From Trichostrongylus colubriformis (taxonomy: Eukaryota; Nematoda; Chromadorea; Rhabditida; Trichostrongylidae), in the NCBI GenBank assembly GCA_963978905.1, contig OZ022259.1, positions 18,636,068 through 18,700,067 of the forward strand: a stretch of 64,000 nt of DNA, read 5' to 3'. Below the pieces are notes generated by a model that made no database searches, was not told the origin of the DNA, and worked only from the letters and a program-made list of their open reading frames with translations. The translations under genes were made by a program, and so were the position numbers. This document shows, in pieces, positions 1-12,084 of the stretch (within the stretch, counting starts at the first letter, position 1; every line of letters starts with the position of its first letter).

Positions 1-26
1 AATCGCGAAACGTCAATTGTATCTTT

Positions 27-162
27 TGTTCCTTTTCCGCACTCAATAGGTGATCGACTATTGAGATCAGCTTCGTTGAAAGAAAAGAAATAGTCTTCTG
101 TTCCTCTTCGCACCATTAGGTGATCAACTATTGAAATCAGCCTCGTTGAAAGGAACAGAAGC
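27..162 (+). repeat. Two imperfect ~70-bp direct repeats
   Basis: GTTCCTTTTCCGCACTCAAT... and GTTCCTCTTCGCACCATTAG... both run on through GGTGATC(G/A)ACTATTGA(G/A)ATCAGC to CGTTGAAAG. Confidence 0.7.
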
Positions 163-1127
163 ATTCCCCTGTAACTACTTTTTTGGTGGTCTAACGACAG
201 ATATACGATTCATTTAGTAATCAAATATGAAAAGTACAAAACTGGAAAAAATCCTCGGAATTGCTCTGATATTGTAAGCAATTTGATTTATTGATCAAAC
301 ATGAATAGCACAAAATCGGAAAAATCTTCAGAGTCTTGTGATATCCCACGAAAAAGCGAGCGTGAGAAATCACTTATTGTAAGCGTTTAACTGGAAGCGA
401 ATAATATCTACAACAGTACTGAATCAGTGTAACCCTTCAGGTAAGTGGCCATCAAGCAGATGGACCACACTGAAATGCTTAACTTGCATAACGCACAAAT
501 ATAGCAAACTACATGAGGAGGAGAGTGAGCGAGCAGATCTGGGCAGATCTGTGCATCTATGGTGAAACCCCTACGGCGCCACTCCATTCTTTAACAAGGA
601 CTATATCTATGATGAAATCCTTATGGCGCCGATCCACTCCTGAGCAGATTCCCTGCATCTATTATGAAGTTCCTCCTGCGCCTCTCCATCGCTGAAGCCC
701 AACTGCGCCGACTGAAGGCTCCATATTTTTATGAATACGAAAGTAGTGAGTCGTTCCGGCTTTTAGAGGAACACTTCGACTATTTTGCCCCTAAACTTTT
801 ATCTCTTTAGTTTTCCTATGTTTTGTATAAATGACGGCTGTGAGCCGTGAGCAAAATTATTCTTTTTGGCACCCCCTGTATATTGTGCACTTCACAGATT
901 AATAGATTTTTCTGACGTGTTCATCGAATTTGATCTTTTATTTTTTGAACACACCGCAAATTCTGCGCAAAGAAATTGTGGAACGCGTAAGCTACGCCAA
1001 TTAGAAAGCTTCATGAAAGAGAACAAGAAACAAGGGTGATGTAGATACTGCGATTGTAAAAAACGACCTTTTAAAAAAACATGGCATCATGAAAATTGCA
1101 TTCGCAAATTTCATAGAGGCGGTTATT
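163..1127. other. No gene recognised
   Basis: AT-rich spacer. At about 525-700 there are three degenerate ~70-bp units sharing a CATCTAT-(A/G)TGAA...GCGCC pattern. No convincing exon. Confidence 0.4.
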
Positions 1128-1201
1128 TGCCTACACAGCAATTTCCATGGATGTGTCATTCAAATGCCTACACAGCAATTTCCATGGATGTGTCATTCAA
1201 A
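1128..1201 (+). repeat. Exact tandem duplication of 37 bp
   Basis: Two identical head-to-tail copies (1128-1164 and 1165-1201), each beginning TGCCTACACAGCAATTTCC. The identity implies a recent event. Confidence 0.9.
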
Positions 1202-1329
1202 TAGAAAATAACAGCCACGTCATCGGGGAGTTTCTATGAGTTACTTTTATCCCTTACAGGACTTTGTTATTTGCGCACGAATAAGATCGTAACCAGCTTT
1301 CCACGCCTCTTTGAAGTTGTATTGGGTTG

Positions 1330-2575
1330 AGGATTAAGTTTCCGCGTTTTTTTTTCACCTCGTTTTTTCACATTGTTCCCTTCATCCTTGGATAAAGCTT
1401 GGTATGTTTCCGATAGAGCTTTTCTTGCTTCACAAAATGCTACTACCCGTTTTTCGATTACTTCGACCACCTACTATTTCTGAGGTTTGGAAATGAAGTA
1501 AGCTGAAGGCAAAAATGGCACCTCATCTTACTCGCCTGCCATCGAGATCAAAAAGTGTTTGTGTATATGTTTCGATAGAGCTTTTTCAGCTCTGCAGAAT
1601 GGTACTACTTTTTATTTAAGTTGCTCAACTTTTTCGTTTTTAAGACTCATCAATGCAGGACAAGCAAAAGTGTCCACTTTCGTTATCTCCTCTTCCTCGC
1701 CTACCACCGAGATTGGAGAGGTTGCGCACATATGTATGCGATAGAGCTCTTTTTGCTCTACAAGATGATACCACTCTCCTTTGGTATCTTCTTATATTTC
1801 AGCATGTAGGAATAAGTTTACACCTGTTTTTCAATTCAAAATTGCGTGATGAAAATGAAATGTTTCGTCTCAATATTTGTTCGGTAGTGCCGATAAAGCT
1901 CTTTTCGCTCTACAATACAGACCTAACAGCTTTTGTTCGAATCAAATTTTGCCATTTTTTAGATCACTTAAAAGTCGACGAAATCGAGCATTTCCAACAA
2001 ATGGTGTCGAAAATGCTCGATTTTGTCAACTTTTAAATGATCAAAAAAATAGCAAAATTCAATTCGAAGAAAAACCGTAAGTACTCCCTTGTAGAGCAAA
2101 AAGAGCTCTATCGAGTGATGCAAAACACTCTGTCAAAAAATTCATTTTCATCACGCAATTTTGAATTGAAGCCCAGGCGGATACTTATTCCTACATGCTA
2201 AAATATGAGAGGACACAAAAGAAAAGTGGTATCATCCTGTAGAGCAGAAAAAGTTTTATCGAATGCATATATGCAATTCTCTCCAAACTCGAGTATTAAA
2301 AACAGCAGAAAGTTGAGCGATTTGAATAAAAAGTAGTACCATTCTGTAGAGCTGGAAAAGCTTCATTGAAACTTTATATATTCACTCACTTCTTTTCGAT
2401 CTCGACGGTAATAGAGAAAAATGAGGTGCGCAAGTGCCAATTTTTTGCTCGAAAACAGATAGTAGCATTTGTAGAGCAAAAAAAGCTCTATCGAAAACAT
2501 ATATAAGCTTTGTCAAAAGATGAAGGAAACAATGTGAAAACGGGGTTTAAAAAACCGCGGGAAGTCATTCCTTAA
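1330..2575. repeat. Large foldback (inverted repeat) element with repeated hairpin motif
   Basis: The left arm (about 1330-1995) and right arm (about 2010-2575) are inverted copies: CACATTGTTCCCTTCATC at 1369 faces GAAGGAAACAATGTG at 2522, and the centre near 2000 pairs ATCGAGCATTT with AAATGCTCGAT. Each arm carries four copies of a palindromic motif of the form GATAGAGC-T/C-rich-GCTCTACA (about 1413, 1572, 1740, 1889 and, inverted, about 2090, 2253, 2345, 2469). No coding potential. Family not recognised. Confidence 0.8.
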
Positions 2576-2649
2576 CCATGCTTTACTAGTTTCCCGTAGC
2601 AGTACTCAAATGACAACATGACAAAAGTTGGAAGGATAAAGTTCCTTTC

Positions 2650-2922
2650 GTTGATCAATCCCTTCTGTGGGATGAACCGCGCTTTCTACTTCCATTCAGA
2701 AAGTGGCTTCAGTTGAGTGCGAGCTGGCCTGTACAGTGATTTACGGGGGCAGAAGATGTACAAGCCAGTGCTCTTATTCTTCCAGACGAGTCTGGTACTA
2801 TGCCACCGACCCCAAAAGCATGGAATGCTTGGTCGGCCTGGGCAGGCGTTGATACGGGATTTGATCCCCGCACTATGCGAGTGGCAGCGAGCGCCACCTG
2901 TCACTACACCACCTCCGCACAC
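2650..2922 (-). mobile_element. tRNA-derived SINE, copy 1
   Basis: Read on the minus strand it starts GGTGGTGTAGTGACAGGTGG (box A-like) and has GGGGATCAAATCCC (box B-like) about 45 nt on, then a shared body (CCAGACTCGTCTGG region) and a tail at 2650. Related copies at 9757, 19708 and 57136. Confidence 0.75.
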
Positions 2923-3197
2923 ACTTTGAACTTAGCTAATAAATTAATTAATCTGTACCTCATTTGATCTTTATTGAGTTGTCACGTACACCTAGGAGTG
3001 GGTGGAATAAGATCTGAGTTGCAGCATTTTTAGTGTTTGTACGCTATCTACAGCGAAACGATTCCTCGATAGTCCATAACAGCCCTTGCTTGGTTCCTCA
3101 AATCAGCACGGCGCTTTCGAAATCCTTGCTTATATTTTCCAATGCCAATTCATCGCCTAGCCTTGTCGATATGTAGGACATCAAGTGGTACAGAGGT
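2923..3197. other. Spacer, nothing recognised
   Basis: AT-rich, no exon or repeat identified. Confidence 0.3.
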
Positions 3198-3632
3198 TTA
3201 AAGGCACCCGATTGGCTAAAAGCCAAAAGACTGGCTAAAATGTGATAGAATTGGAGGAAATAAAAGCAGAGTTCTCAACAGAGTTGGAGATACAACGAAT
3301 CTAAACAGAGAAAGCTCGAGAAATAGGGGACCGGCAACATCTTCTCACCATTTCTTCTTTCGCTCCTCACTGCACCCTAGGTTGTAGGGTAGATCTAGAC
3401 GGGTGAGGGGTCAAGTCAACCGGCCATGAACGTTGTTCCGCACTCGCTGCAACTCCCTCCGCGGAGGCGTAGCAGCGAGATTAGCAGTGCAGCAGGACCG
3501 TGTTATCCCGAAATGCGTCTTTTCACTGCGAGTTCCGTCACACATCACGTGTTCTAAATCGAAATTTTTGCTTTCAGCGAACATGTCTCCCCGATTCTCA
3601 CTTTATCCTTATCCTAGATAGTACCTTTCACG
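3198..3632. mobile_element. Degenerate TTAA-ended element, copy E4
   Basis: Left end TTTAAAGGCACC at 3198 resembles the ends of the elements at 40048 and 11619. The interior GCGTCTTTTCACTGCGAGTT...GTCACACATCACGTG matches the interior of the 40048 copy (near 40700). Right end decayed. Confidence 0.5.
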
Positions 3633-4289
3633 AGCCTTGTCCCGTAGCATAGTCTTGAGCGGGTACGCTCACTAATATTTCGTAGGAAACATCGATTATT
3701 CGCGGACCCGAGCAACAAATAGTAGTATAAGAAGCCCCACCGCCATTAGTTCCTCTCCAATGAGTTCAATTCTAATTAAGTTCATTTCGAAGAAGTATTC
3801 AATTTGAAAAAGTCATGAATTGCCTAGTAAATTTATCTGTTCACTAGGAATGGATTTTTAGGTGGGGAAGTTTACAGGCGCACGAAATGAATCTAAATTC
3901 TTTAGCTAATTTTCATGAAAAAATGGAAACACAATAGGAAACTTTTTGCAGTGATTCATTTCTGCTTTGATTTTCATTTCTTCCATTTCTGAAATGAATT
4001 CTTGATTTCCTGTTCCATTGCTGAGATACGATAGTCTTCAATTTTTACGAAAGGAAGGCGGAATTGCTGTCTTTCGTCGTGCCTTGTTGAATGGCAATTA
4101 TTGTCCGTAAAAAATTGGTGCAAGGTTAAGCATTGAAAATGCTAAAAATATCAATTTCAAATATAGAATTAATGATACGACGGAGCGAATTGTAGGCGTT
4201 GCTATCTAGTGACTAATAAACTCACGTCTCCATAAAACACAGCACCACTAATCAAATCTGCGGTCCTATGGCATCAGTGAACAAGAATA
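3633..4289. other. Spacer, nothing recognised
   Basis: AT-rich with no supported exon. Confidence 0.3.
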
Positions 4290-5545
4290 CACGGCGCTCT
4301 TAATACGCAGGTCAAGTTGTCTGGTGGCATCACCGGGGTAAAGTGGTACCGTAAGCCTAACTGTAAAAATATCTTGATTCATGCGACGTCAGCTCACCCT
4401 GCTGTTGTGAAACGTGCGGTCATCAAAACATGTTTGCAACAGCAACCAGTATGTGCACTGGTGGTGAGGAACGGCAGGAATCAAAACGTTTAGCTCTGTG
4501 TATTGCTGATAAATATGGCTATGCGGTACCATCGCACCAAAGAACGTCATATGCTGGTCAACGACGACAAACACCACGCCAAGGGAAACTACCTTTATAC
4601 ACTCCGTTCATCTCCGACAGGGTTAGCGCTGCATTAACCCGCAGTATTATTTGAGCACAGTTACAAAATGATGTTGCTTTAGTGAATATCCCTAATTACA
4701 ACATCAAACGACAACTTGTTCGCAACAGACTGTACGATAAGCAGTGCATAACTCTGAACTGCATTACTTGTCCTTATGGGAAGCCAGGAGATTGTGACAG
4801 GACTTGTGTTATTTATGAGCTTTAATGTAGGACTTGTAATAGCATATATATTAGAGAAACGGGAAGGGTACTGGCTATACGCATCAGAGAACATCTAGCT
4901 GGGAAAAGACGTGGTGTTTTAACACCCCACTTGGCAAGCATAAAGTTGAGGAGCATAACGGGGATGACTTTGATGTTGGATGACTTTGATGTTATTTGCT
5001 CTATTTTGGCGTGCGAGACGGAAGTTTCGTCACAAAAAGGGTTAGAGTCGTTCTGGATTTCCGCAAGAAAGCCACGAAAGAATAACCGAAACGAGTGTCT
5101 TTCTATTAGCAATGAAGTGTTGCCTTTCGTATCACAGTGCAAATTACAGTACAGGCAACGTGCGCGGCTGTAGTTTCTGCCGTATAAGGAACATCGAGTC
5201 AAGTAAGGCTCATTCCCCTTTACTGATCCATGTGACTGAGGTGTAAGCTCCTGCTCCGCTGGTGGAATCTAGGGTGAGTCTGTTGCTTCACTACCGGGCT
5301 GTCTCGAAACGACGCCGGAAACGTTAGAGGGGAGGAGGCATTTGTTCGGATAGTTTGCAAATCAAGAGCTTCGAGCCATCTCCAGGCCTCTAAAGAAGAC
5401 GAGAGGGTCGAAACTTTAGGCCAATAAAGGTTCCACTCCTGAACTCGTGTTGGCATACAAAAGAAAAACAATCGATAACTATGCCGAGGTTTCAACAAGG
5501 GAGAAGATGGGAGCTATTATTTTGTTTTATTCTCTCCCAGTGTTT
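4290..5545 (+). mobile_element. Penelope-like element, 5'-truncated 3' half with GIY-YIG endonuclease
   Basis: Penelope-like elements are retroelements whose reverse transcriptase is followed by a GIY-YIG nuclease. This copy begins in the RT C-terminal part (homologous to 17050 onward) and runs through a cysteine-rich linker (CITLNCITCPYGKPGDC) into the nuclease: CRTCNSIYIRETGRVLAIRI then REHLAG, in which the Y-I, R and EH positions of GIY-YIG are visible. Several stops and frame changes make it dead. Its last ~300 bp (5210-5545), including TTGGCATACAAAAG and CCGAGGTTTCAACAAG, are an inverted copy of the element's 5' end at 15130-15430, so the complete element has inverted termini. Confidence 0.85.
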
Positions 5546-5667
5546 GCTCGAGGTTGGGAGAAATTATTTAGTTCATTTGTATTTCACCTTTCTAGCAGAG
5601 TTAGCAGTTCTCCTACTTCTCCTAAGTTGTAACTTATCACGGATTCTCCGATTCTCCCAAACCTTGA

Positions 5668-5909
5668 GTAGGCGAGCGGCCGAGGAAGCTGACCGAGCCA
5701 TTCCCACAAATTTTCCAAATATCTGATAATGCTTCTCAATTGCAAGCGCTACTGGAAGAAACTAACGACAAATTGAGCAGTTGAATCAACAAAGCGCACA
5801 CGACATGGATCTGACCGCAGCGCGAAATCGAATGGCAATGTGGCGTGGGCTTCAGACAATAATGGAAACAAAACTTGCAGTCTCCAATGAAAAAGTAAGG
5901 ATGGTGTAA
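5668..5909 (+). pseudogene. Duplicate last exon of ift-81 (frameshifted)
   Basis: Matches exon 16 of the intact gene: RKLTEPFPQIFQISDNA, then LLEETND, and after a frame change QLNQQSAHDMDLTAARNRM and MWRGLQTIMETKLAVSNEK. One base is missing near 5772 relative to the intact copy (the bases between GAAGAAACT and GAGCAGTTG), which breaks the frame. The TTCTCAG acceptor region is also changed. It ends TAA at 5907-5909 with the same overlapping AATAAA. The rest of this gene copy would lie upstream but is cut off by the Penelope-like element ending at about 5545. Confidence 0.85.
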
Positions 5910-7298
5910 TAAAACTGGATTGATGGTGGAAATGCTTGAATGTTAGGTTTTCTCAAAAACACGATCCGCTCTATTGCACAGAGCACCACTGAGAAGACCG
6001 TCAGAGTGGTCCTGCTCCTTGCATGACGGGACGTGGCAGAAACACCCAAACACACGATCTCTAGAGGTGCGCTCCTTCCGGAAAAAGCGGGATGGACATT
6101 TCAAAATAGCGCAGAAATCGAATCTGTGCAGGATTTCATAAATCTGGTGAGTGCAGAATGTTTGTTAATCCTTATTACACAGGTGAAGTAAGCGTACATC
6201 AAAAGAAATGGTGCTCATAGTGACGAGCGAGGCTGATCTCTTCCTCAAAATTCCTGTCTGGTTCCTCAGTAAGTTCTCCATTGAGAGTAACAAGTAACAT
6301 TTTCGAATTCGCTGCATTATTAGAGCCGCAGTATTGAACGTAAATCACCGAATTTTCCACTTCTCAACTTCTCTGGAACTCACCCTTAACACGCTCAAGG
6401 AGAATCAAGGGCGGAAATTCGTCAGCAACTCAAGATTTCAGTAGGAAGTGCTTGTCGCATTTTGGTAATAATTTTTGTGCCAAATATGTCTTTATTCTTG
6501 AAACGAAATGGACATTATTTATCCAATTTTTATCGCAAAAACCTCTGTCAACATCACTATGCTTGCTTCGCCTCGATTTTGTTGGCGTGCAGTAACCCAA
6601 AAGCTTCGCATTTGGATTGATTACCAAGGCACACCCCGTATGCACGATGTAATTCACGCTATCAAGCGCCATATCAAGGCCAAGACAATATCGACGTACT
6701 CTCTAAATCGTGGTCATGATTTTCAGTGGAAGTGGCAGTTCATGGTTTCGAGATCATCGTTCGCAAAAGCCAATGTGATGAAGGAGGTTCAGTGGAAATA
6801 CGAATAGGAAATGCAAAGAAGAGTCTAGCAGCAACTCGCCCGCTTGGAAGACAGGGTAACTGGCAAAGCTGTGGGATCGTGATGAAGACCCTAAGGCGCG
6901 CATTTTCGGTGCCAGTTTCGTCGGAGACTCCTTTTCTGACCTGAAATGTTTGCTCACAGAGATATTCTTCCCAATTCTCATTTTCTCTCTAACCCTAACC
7001 TCTTTGGTACCATTGCGGGAACTTTCTAAAATATATGTCATCCCCGTGTGATGACTGGTGAAAATCAGGTAATCATAAAGAGTAAATAGGGCGTCTAACA
7101 GTAGTACCGACCAGTATGCGGTTGTGTTTAGCTCAAGCACCCACCTCAAAGCCTCCACAATCTCAAGTGCTAATCATATACGTGGCTCACCTGTAGATAC
7201 GACTTCCCGAACAGTCCCATTGTGTCAGCCATTTAGTTCTCTTGAACGTCCGTTGTTTTGAGGATTGCAAGCCCTCGAAGCTTGCCATTGTAAAAGCG
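5910..7298. other. ift-81 3' spacer of block A
   Basis: Matches 54350-55690 throughout. Small ORFs shared by the copies (for example a minus-strand ENSVIY-QYC segment near 6290-6360 and 54780-54825) hint at a fossil exon but cannot be assigned. Confidence 0.4.
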
Positions 7299-7312
7299 GT
7301 TGCCATATCTTA
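7299..7312 (+). promoter_or_regulatory. Decayed X-box of the block A ift-81 copy
   Basis: GTTGCCATATCTTA keeps the left half-site GTTGCCAT but has lost the right half (GGTAAC in the intact gene). It lies at the matching place upstream of the copied ATG. Confidence 0.6.
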
Positions 7313-7330
7313 AATTGCCTTCGATCAGAA

Positions 7331-8785
7331 ATGACATCAGAATCACTGGAATTTATCGTCGCAAACTGGAATTCGCCAATATATGAAGCAAAGAACCGGT
7401 CTCAAATTCTGCTAAGTGGTTTTGGAGGACCCGGAAAATGAGTGACAAAAGTTGCTTAGAAAGAAACAATTTTGACCAGTTTGCTGCTACACGTTCCAGC
7501 TGCGGCGTTCAGTATATGCATATCAGAAAACTGTCTTCAAACTTACACCAAAACCACTGCGATCAACCACCACAACTTTTCTTTGTCCGGCGCTAAACTA
7601 TTTGCGCACATGCAAGATGACTGCAATTTTTGTTGCTGGTGCACCAAAGTGACCTCATTCACAAGCTTCCAGTGGTTAACGTGTTTGACCCCTTGGCGCC
7701 CCTAGCTTGCGTGCCAGGCGTTTACGTGCGAAACGAGTGTGATATTCGTGCTTAGAAGACCTTATTAGCCTTAGATACGGAATATAATCCAAATTGAGAT
7801 TTTGACCCAAATCCGAAACGGTACGATGGGCATGGGCACATAGTCACTGCTCTACTTGGGCAAACAAACAACTAGCAGCCTCGATTAAATTCAGTGAAGC
7901 ATGTGCAGAAACAATGCATTCCAAGACTGCACCTAGCAACACCATGTGATGGCAAACGATAGCAACTATTTATATCGGCTACCGACCTTGTTTCGTAGAG
8001 TGTTCTTTACCGTGGTAGCAGTAGTACTGGTGGTCGCCCAATTTTTCAAGTTTGGGTCAAAATCACGATTAGGCTGGAAACTTGTTACCGAGAGTAGTTC
8101 GACCCTCTGAGCATGGGTATCACACGTGGTTTGCGGTAAAACGCCTAGTTCCATTGTTATGAGCGTTGGCAGGTCCAAACAAATCATTCGCCTAGTAGGC
8201 AAAAATACTGAGGATAGCAGATCCCTGACAGAATAAAAGTTGATTTTGCACACATTTTCCACGTGCAGTCATACATGAGCACAAATCAATGAAAACTAGA
8301 AACATGCAAAAATTCGTCTACAAAGGGATCGGACCATCAACCAATTTCTGAGCTCCTCAAAATCATTCAGCCGAATGAGAGCAGTTTTTTGTTTCATGTA
8401 TGTGACCCTATAAATTGCAGAAAACCGTTTTGAAAAAGCTCACCATGACTTGATGGGCCTTCCTTGTTAGTCACTGAATGAACTTCTTCAGGAGGTGAGT
8501 GATGTCATCAGGTCTGGCATCAGAGTGCCTCGAACTAATAATAGAATTCCTTGAGAGGCACTTGTATGAGCTCGATCACTCAAGCATACAAAGTCGATAT
8601 CTCGAAAGACACTCCCGATGAAACTGCTGTTCAAGTTCTGTCACTATTTTTCTGCAATCTCAAAATTATCCAGTTCAGCCCTCCGTCGGACACTGAACAG
8701 CTGCTCAGACTATTTCGAAATGTGGAGGTTCTAAGAACTGAAAATTCAGGAAAGAATGGAAGGGAGGTCTAGTCGACAGTGCCAA
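7331..8785 (+). pseudogene. Decayed ift-81 exons 1-3 (block A)
   Basis: Exon 1 keeps an ATG (7331) and encodes MTSESLEFIVANWNSP, then is cut at about 7390. The end of exon 1 resumes at about 8467 (SLNELLQEVSDVI). Exon 2 is at about 8570-8700 (KVDISKDTPDETAVQVL, IIQFSPPSDTEQL). An exon 3 relic near 8740-8785 has stops. The 7390-8466 segment replaces about 30 bp of exon 1 relative to block A'. It cannot encode IFT81. Confidence 0.85.
7390..8466. other. ~1.07 kb segment interrupting the decayed exon 1
   Basis: Absent from block A'. Contains a weak inverted pair (ATTTTGACCCAAA at 7799 and TTTGGGTCAAAAT at 8050). No coding capacity and no recognised ends. Confidence 0.45.
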
Positions 8786-9756
8786 AAAGTTTGCCTTAAC
8801 CGTGCTTGAATATCTCTTTTTAGAAATTTCTTTGTTATCCCTATGGGCTTCATTTTGTTGGCGAGATGTTTGACAATGGCTATGAGATCACACTGCTCGA
8901 TATTCGGGTGTGGTTGAGTCGCTGCTGGAAGAAAGAAGTGACGATTTCCAATCTTCTTTCGAGCAGTAGTGTCGGGGTGCCGCATGAATTGAACTCGAAC
9001 AATGGTTCGGCAATTGGCTGTAGGTAGTTGCGACGCATATCATGTTCAATGATTGTGAAGATGACTTAGCAAATAAATAAAGAACGAAAATTGACCAAGG
9101 TGGTTCGAAACTTATGGACCAGTCTAATATTACGTGGGTGTGCCGAGTTTCAGCTTCTGCGAGGTTTTGCCTCACAACTGACGGCTGAAAACGTAGGAAA
9201 TAGTTGATGAGCCTGGAAATGTCCTCTAATGTAGTTAGGAGCATTGAGTTTTACGCTGTCGTTCATTGTCTGATACCACCTTACAATAATCAGTCTGTAC
9301 ACTCAAGCGTATATTTTTAGTCAGGTTTTATTTGTGAGAGGGTGGGATTCGACCTCGGCCAAGTCTTAGGCAAAATCCTAGGCGTAAATAACGTTGGACG
9401 CCGAGCATAGTAGAGTGCCCACCTCCCCCTCTACTTCCCCTATACATTAGCAGCTGAAAAATTTCGGATGAATGGCGGGAAGTTGTGGAAGAGGATCTTT
9501 GTTAACGATTAACACATTAAACTATTAGAGTACTAGAGATTATATGAGTTGTCTATTTCAAAAGAAAATACTACACAATCTTTCAAATGTAGCACGGGGC
9601 CAGTAAGTGCGTCCCGGACAAGAATCGGGTGTGACTGCCCGCGCAGCCGCACCTTCAGTAAAGATATGATCCAATTTACGAGCAGGTAGACTGGACTGAT
9701 TCTAGTGACGAAGATGGGAACCATTCAAAATAAAAGTTCGGAGGATATAAATTTTA
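8786..9756. other. Block A spacer
   Basis: Homologous to 56160-57135, including the stretch around 9090-9140 that recurs at 56460-56515. No exon identified. Confidence 0.4.
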
Positions 9757-10023
9757 GGCGTTTATCAATCCCTTCTGTGAGATGAGCCACGCAGTCTACT
9801 TCCATTCAGAATCGTGGTCAAGTGAGTGTGATTCGACCTCTACAATGACTTGCGGAGGTCAGTCTATGCACAACTCATGTCAGTGCTTTTAGACCAGTCT
9901 GCAACCAATTCACCAACGTCGAAGGGACGAAAGGCTTGGATGGTATGAGCGCACATTTATCCGGGTCTTTATCCTCGCACTTTATGAGCGGAAGCGTGCG
10001 CCACCTGCCACTACACCATCTCC
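9757..10023 (-). mobile_element. tRNA-derived SINE, copy 2
   Basis: Same body and tail as the 2650 copy, with a box A-like GGTGTAGTGGCAGGTGG on the minus strand near 10000-10016. Present at the same place in block A' (57136), so it was inserted before the duplication. Confidence 0.7.
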
Positions 10024-10859
10024 TTCCTAATTTAGTGATGCAGAATGCAACAGCGAATAATCTCAGTCCGTAATCATCTATTTGTGCTCAGTTGTGTAGG
10101 GTATGTACAGGAGTTTGTAATGCCACAATTGCGACTCAATGAGTAAGATGAAGTTCGCATTATCCCAATTACAGAGCGCTTAACCCACTCAATGTGGAAA
10201 AGTGAAACATCTATAACTATTTTGAAGGATCATTTCCTAAAACGACGCTATGCTGAAAAATTGCGAATGAATCCCCGTGTCGAATGGGAACGTTTCACGT
10301 TCCTTTATATGTATGACGTGTCACAGAGATCCTGCATACAAATGTACGCTAGTGAACGGATGGCTTGCCTCTAAAGCGTCACCTAAGCATTTTAGTGCAC
10401 CAATCATATTTTACATATGGCCATTTAGCATACGAGTTGGATTAATAGTAATGGCATTTTGGCATTTAACGCCTTTAATGATACCTGTTTGCATAGCCAA
10501 ATGCTTTAGGAGGAGGAATAAACAACAGAAAGCTAAGCAGTGATGTTATACCGTTTTTAGCGCTATCTCGAACGCTTTATCTAACGAAGTGATGTATAGG
10601 ATCAGTATTATAAATTACTGCAGGTCTTACGGACATCAAATCCCATTGATATGGTCTCGCTAATCCAAGGTGCACAGTGGCACTTCCTTGGCCTTTTTGG
10701 ATTTTCTGGCGGTTTTTTTTTTGTTCGGCTTAACAACATGGATAGGTGTGACAGGACATAGCTTCTCACGGAGTCACATGCAGGACTCCGTGAGAAGCTA
10801 CGTCTGCTGGCTCGGAAGCGATGCCCTCGAGATTGGCCGGTAAGAAGGACCCCTGAAAA
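10024..10859. other. Block A spacer with a hairpin
   Basis: Homologous to 57400-58225. Part (10490-10600) also recurs near 26070-26160. No gene. Confidence 0.4.
10759..10800. repeat. Perfect 16-bp inverted repeat
   Basis: TAGCTTCTCACGGAGT (10759-10774) and its exact complement (10785-10800) with a 10-nt loop. The block A' copy (about 58125) keeps only the left arm, so the right arm is gained here or lost there. Confidence 0.85.
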
Positions 10860-11618
10860 GGCACTGCTCAGGAATCGCCAAATCTCGATATTGCACTCTC
10901 TCGCTCTCTCTCACTGTCTCTCTGTCTCTCTCTCTGTCTCTGTCTGTCTCTTTCTCTCTGGAATGTCAATGAACTGTACAATAATTTGTAATTGAACTCC
11001 TGCTCCAAATGATACGATGTGATTGCTTGGTTTTCCGTTATCAATTTCTTCTAAATTCAGCTATGCAAATAGACATCCATTAAAAACATTATGTACTAAA
11101 ATGACTATTGTGAGATAAGATTGATGTGCTAAAATGCTAAATACCACTTATTATAAAAGGCAGGCCATCTTTCCATCAGCGCAGATATGCAGAATCTTAT
11201 ATAAATGATTGGGTGTCGCTTATATAAGAGGACGTCGAAATGTGACAACGCCATTTGGTACGCCAATTCTTCCACAGGTCTCTTTCTGCAGTTTTTTTTT
11301 TCACTTTTCCTTACATAGTTCCAATCTGCAGTTCAAAGCATATGGGAGACGGCGCGGGAGCGCTGTGACTACTGTACCAGTAACCGAAGGAGAGACATCC
11401 TTTCAAGGAATGATCAACAAAATGTTTGCAGAAAATTTTATTTATTTCCATTCCTCCGCAAATAGCAAAGCAGTTCGCATTCCATTAACTCGGAATCTCG
11501 TCGTTCATTTGCTAAGAGAATTAGGATAACGAACTTTATCTACAAAAGCAACCTAGCTATGCCAGTGGTATCATCAAAGAGGGTGTATGCTCGAATTGAA
11601 TCACTATTGAGGATTCAC

Positions 11619-12084
11619 TTAAAGGAACCGGAAGGGGGTCCGAAACAAGAGAAACATACAAAGAAATGAGCATTTCGTAACGAGCGCAGAAGGTTAGAAG
11701 CGATAATCGGTGAAAAAACCCGAACTCAAAAGTGCATCGCTGCGGTGTGTATTCGCGCCTCATTCGCATCATCGCACTGGCAATCCGAGTTGCCCGCTGT
11801 AGGAGACGGCCGCGGGCCAACTTTAGTTGTAGCACCTGACTCCCAGCGCAGTGGAGCGGCCATTCCCAACTACATTAACATTCATGTAAGTACATCTAGA
11901 AACAATATAAGAAAGAACAAAGGAGAAGGTAAAAGGAATGAACAACTTTATAATGGAAACATCTTCTCTTGGCACCATGCCAAGGCGTCTAATTGGCGAG
12001 TTTGTGCAATGGCGGCCACTTGAACTCGTCCACACTACGTCTGTTCTACCGTAAGCCAAAATTACTCCCTTACGGTGTCTTTAA
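11619..12084. mobile_element. TTAA-ended non-autonomous element, copy E1
   Basis: Insertion absent from the matching site in block A' (about 58985-59015). Ends TTAAAGGAACCGG and CGGTGTCTTTAA are inverted and bounded by TTAA, as in piggyBac-type elements. Related copies at 35660, 40048 and, decayed, 3198. No transposase. Confidence 0.75.

Noticed and set aside
1559..2080. Overlapping ORFs near 1.6-2.1 kb
   Set aside because: They lie in the foldback arms and repeat with the hairpin motif.
10890..10960. CT-rich tract as a splice or promoter signal
   Set aside because: It recurs in each family R copy with variable length, as expected for a microsatellite.
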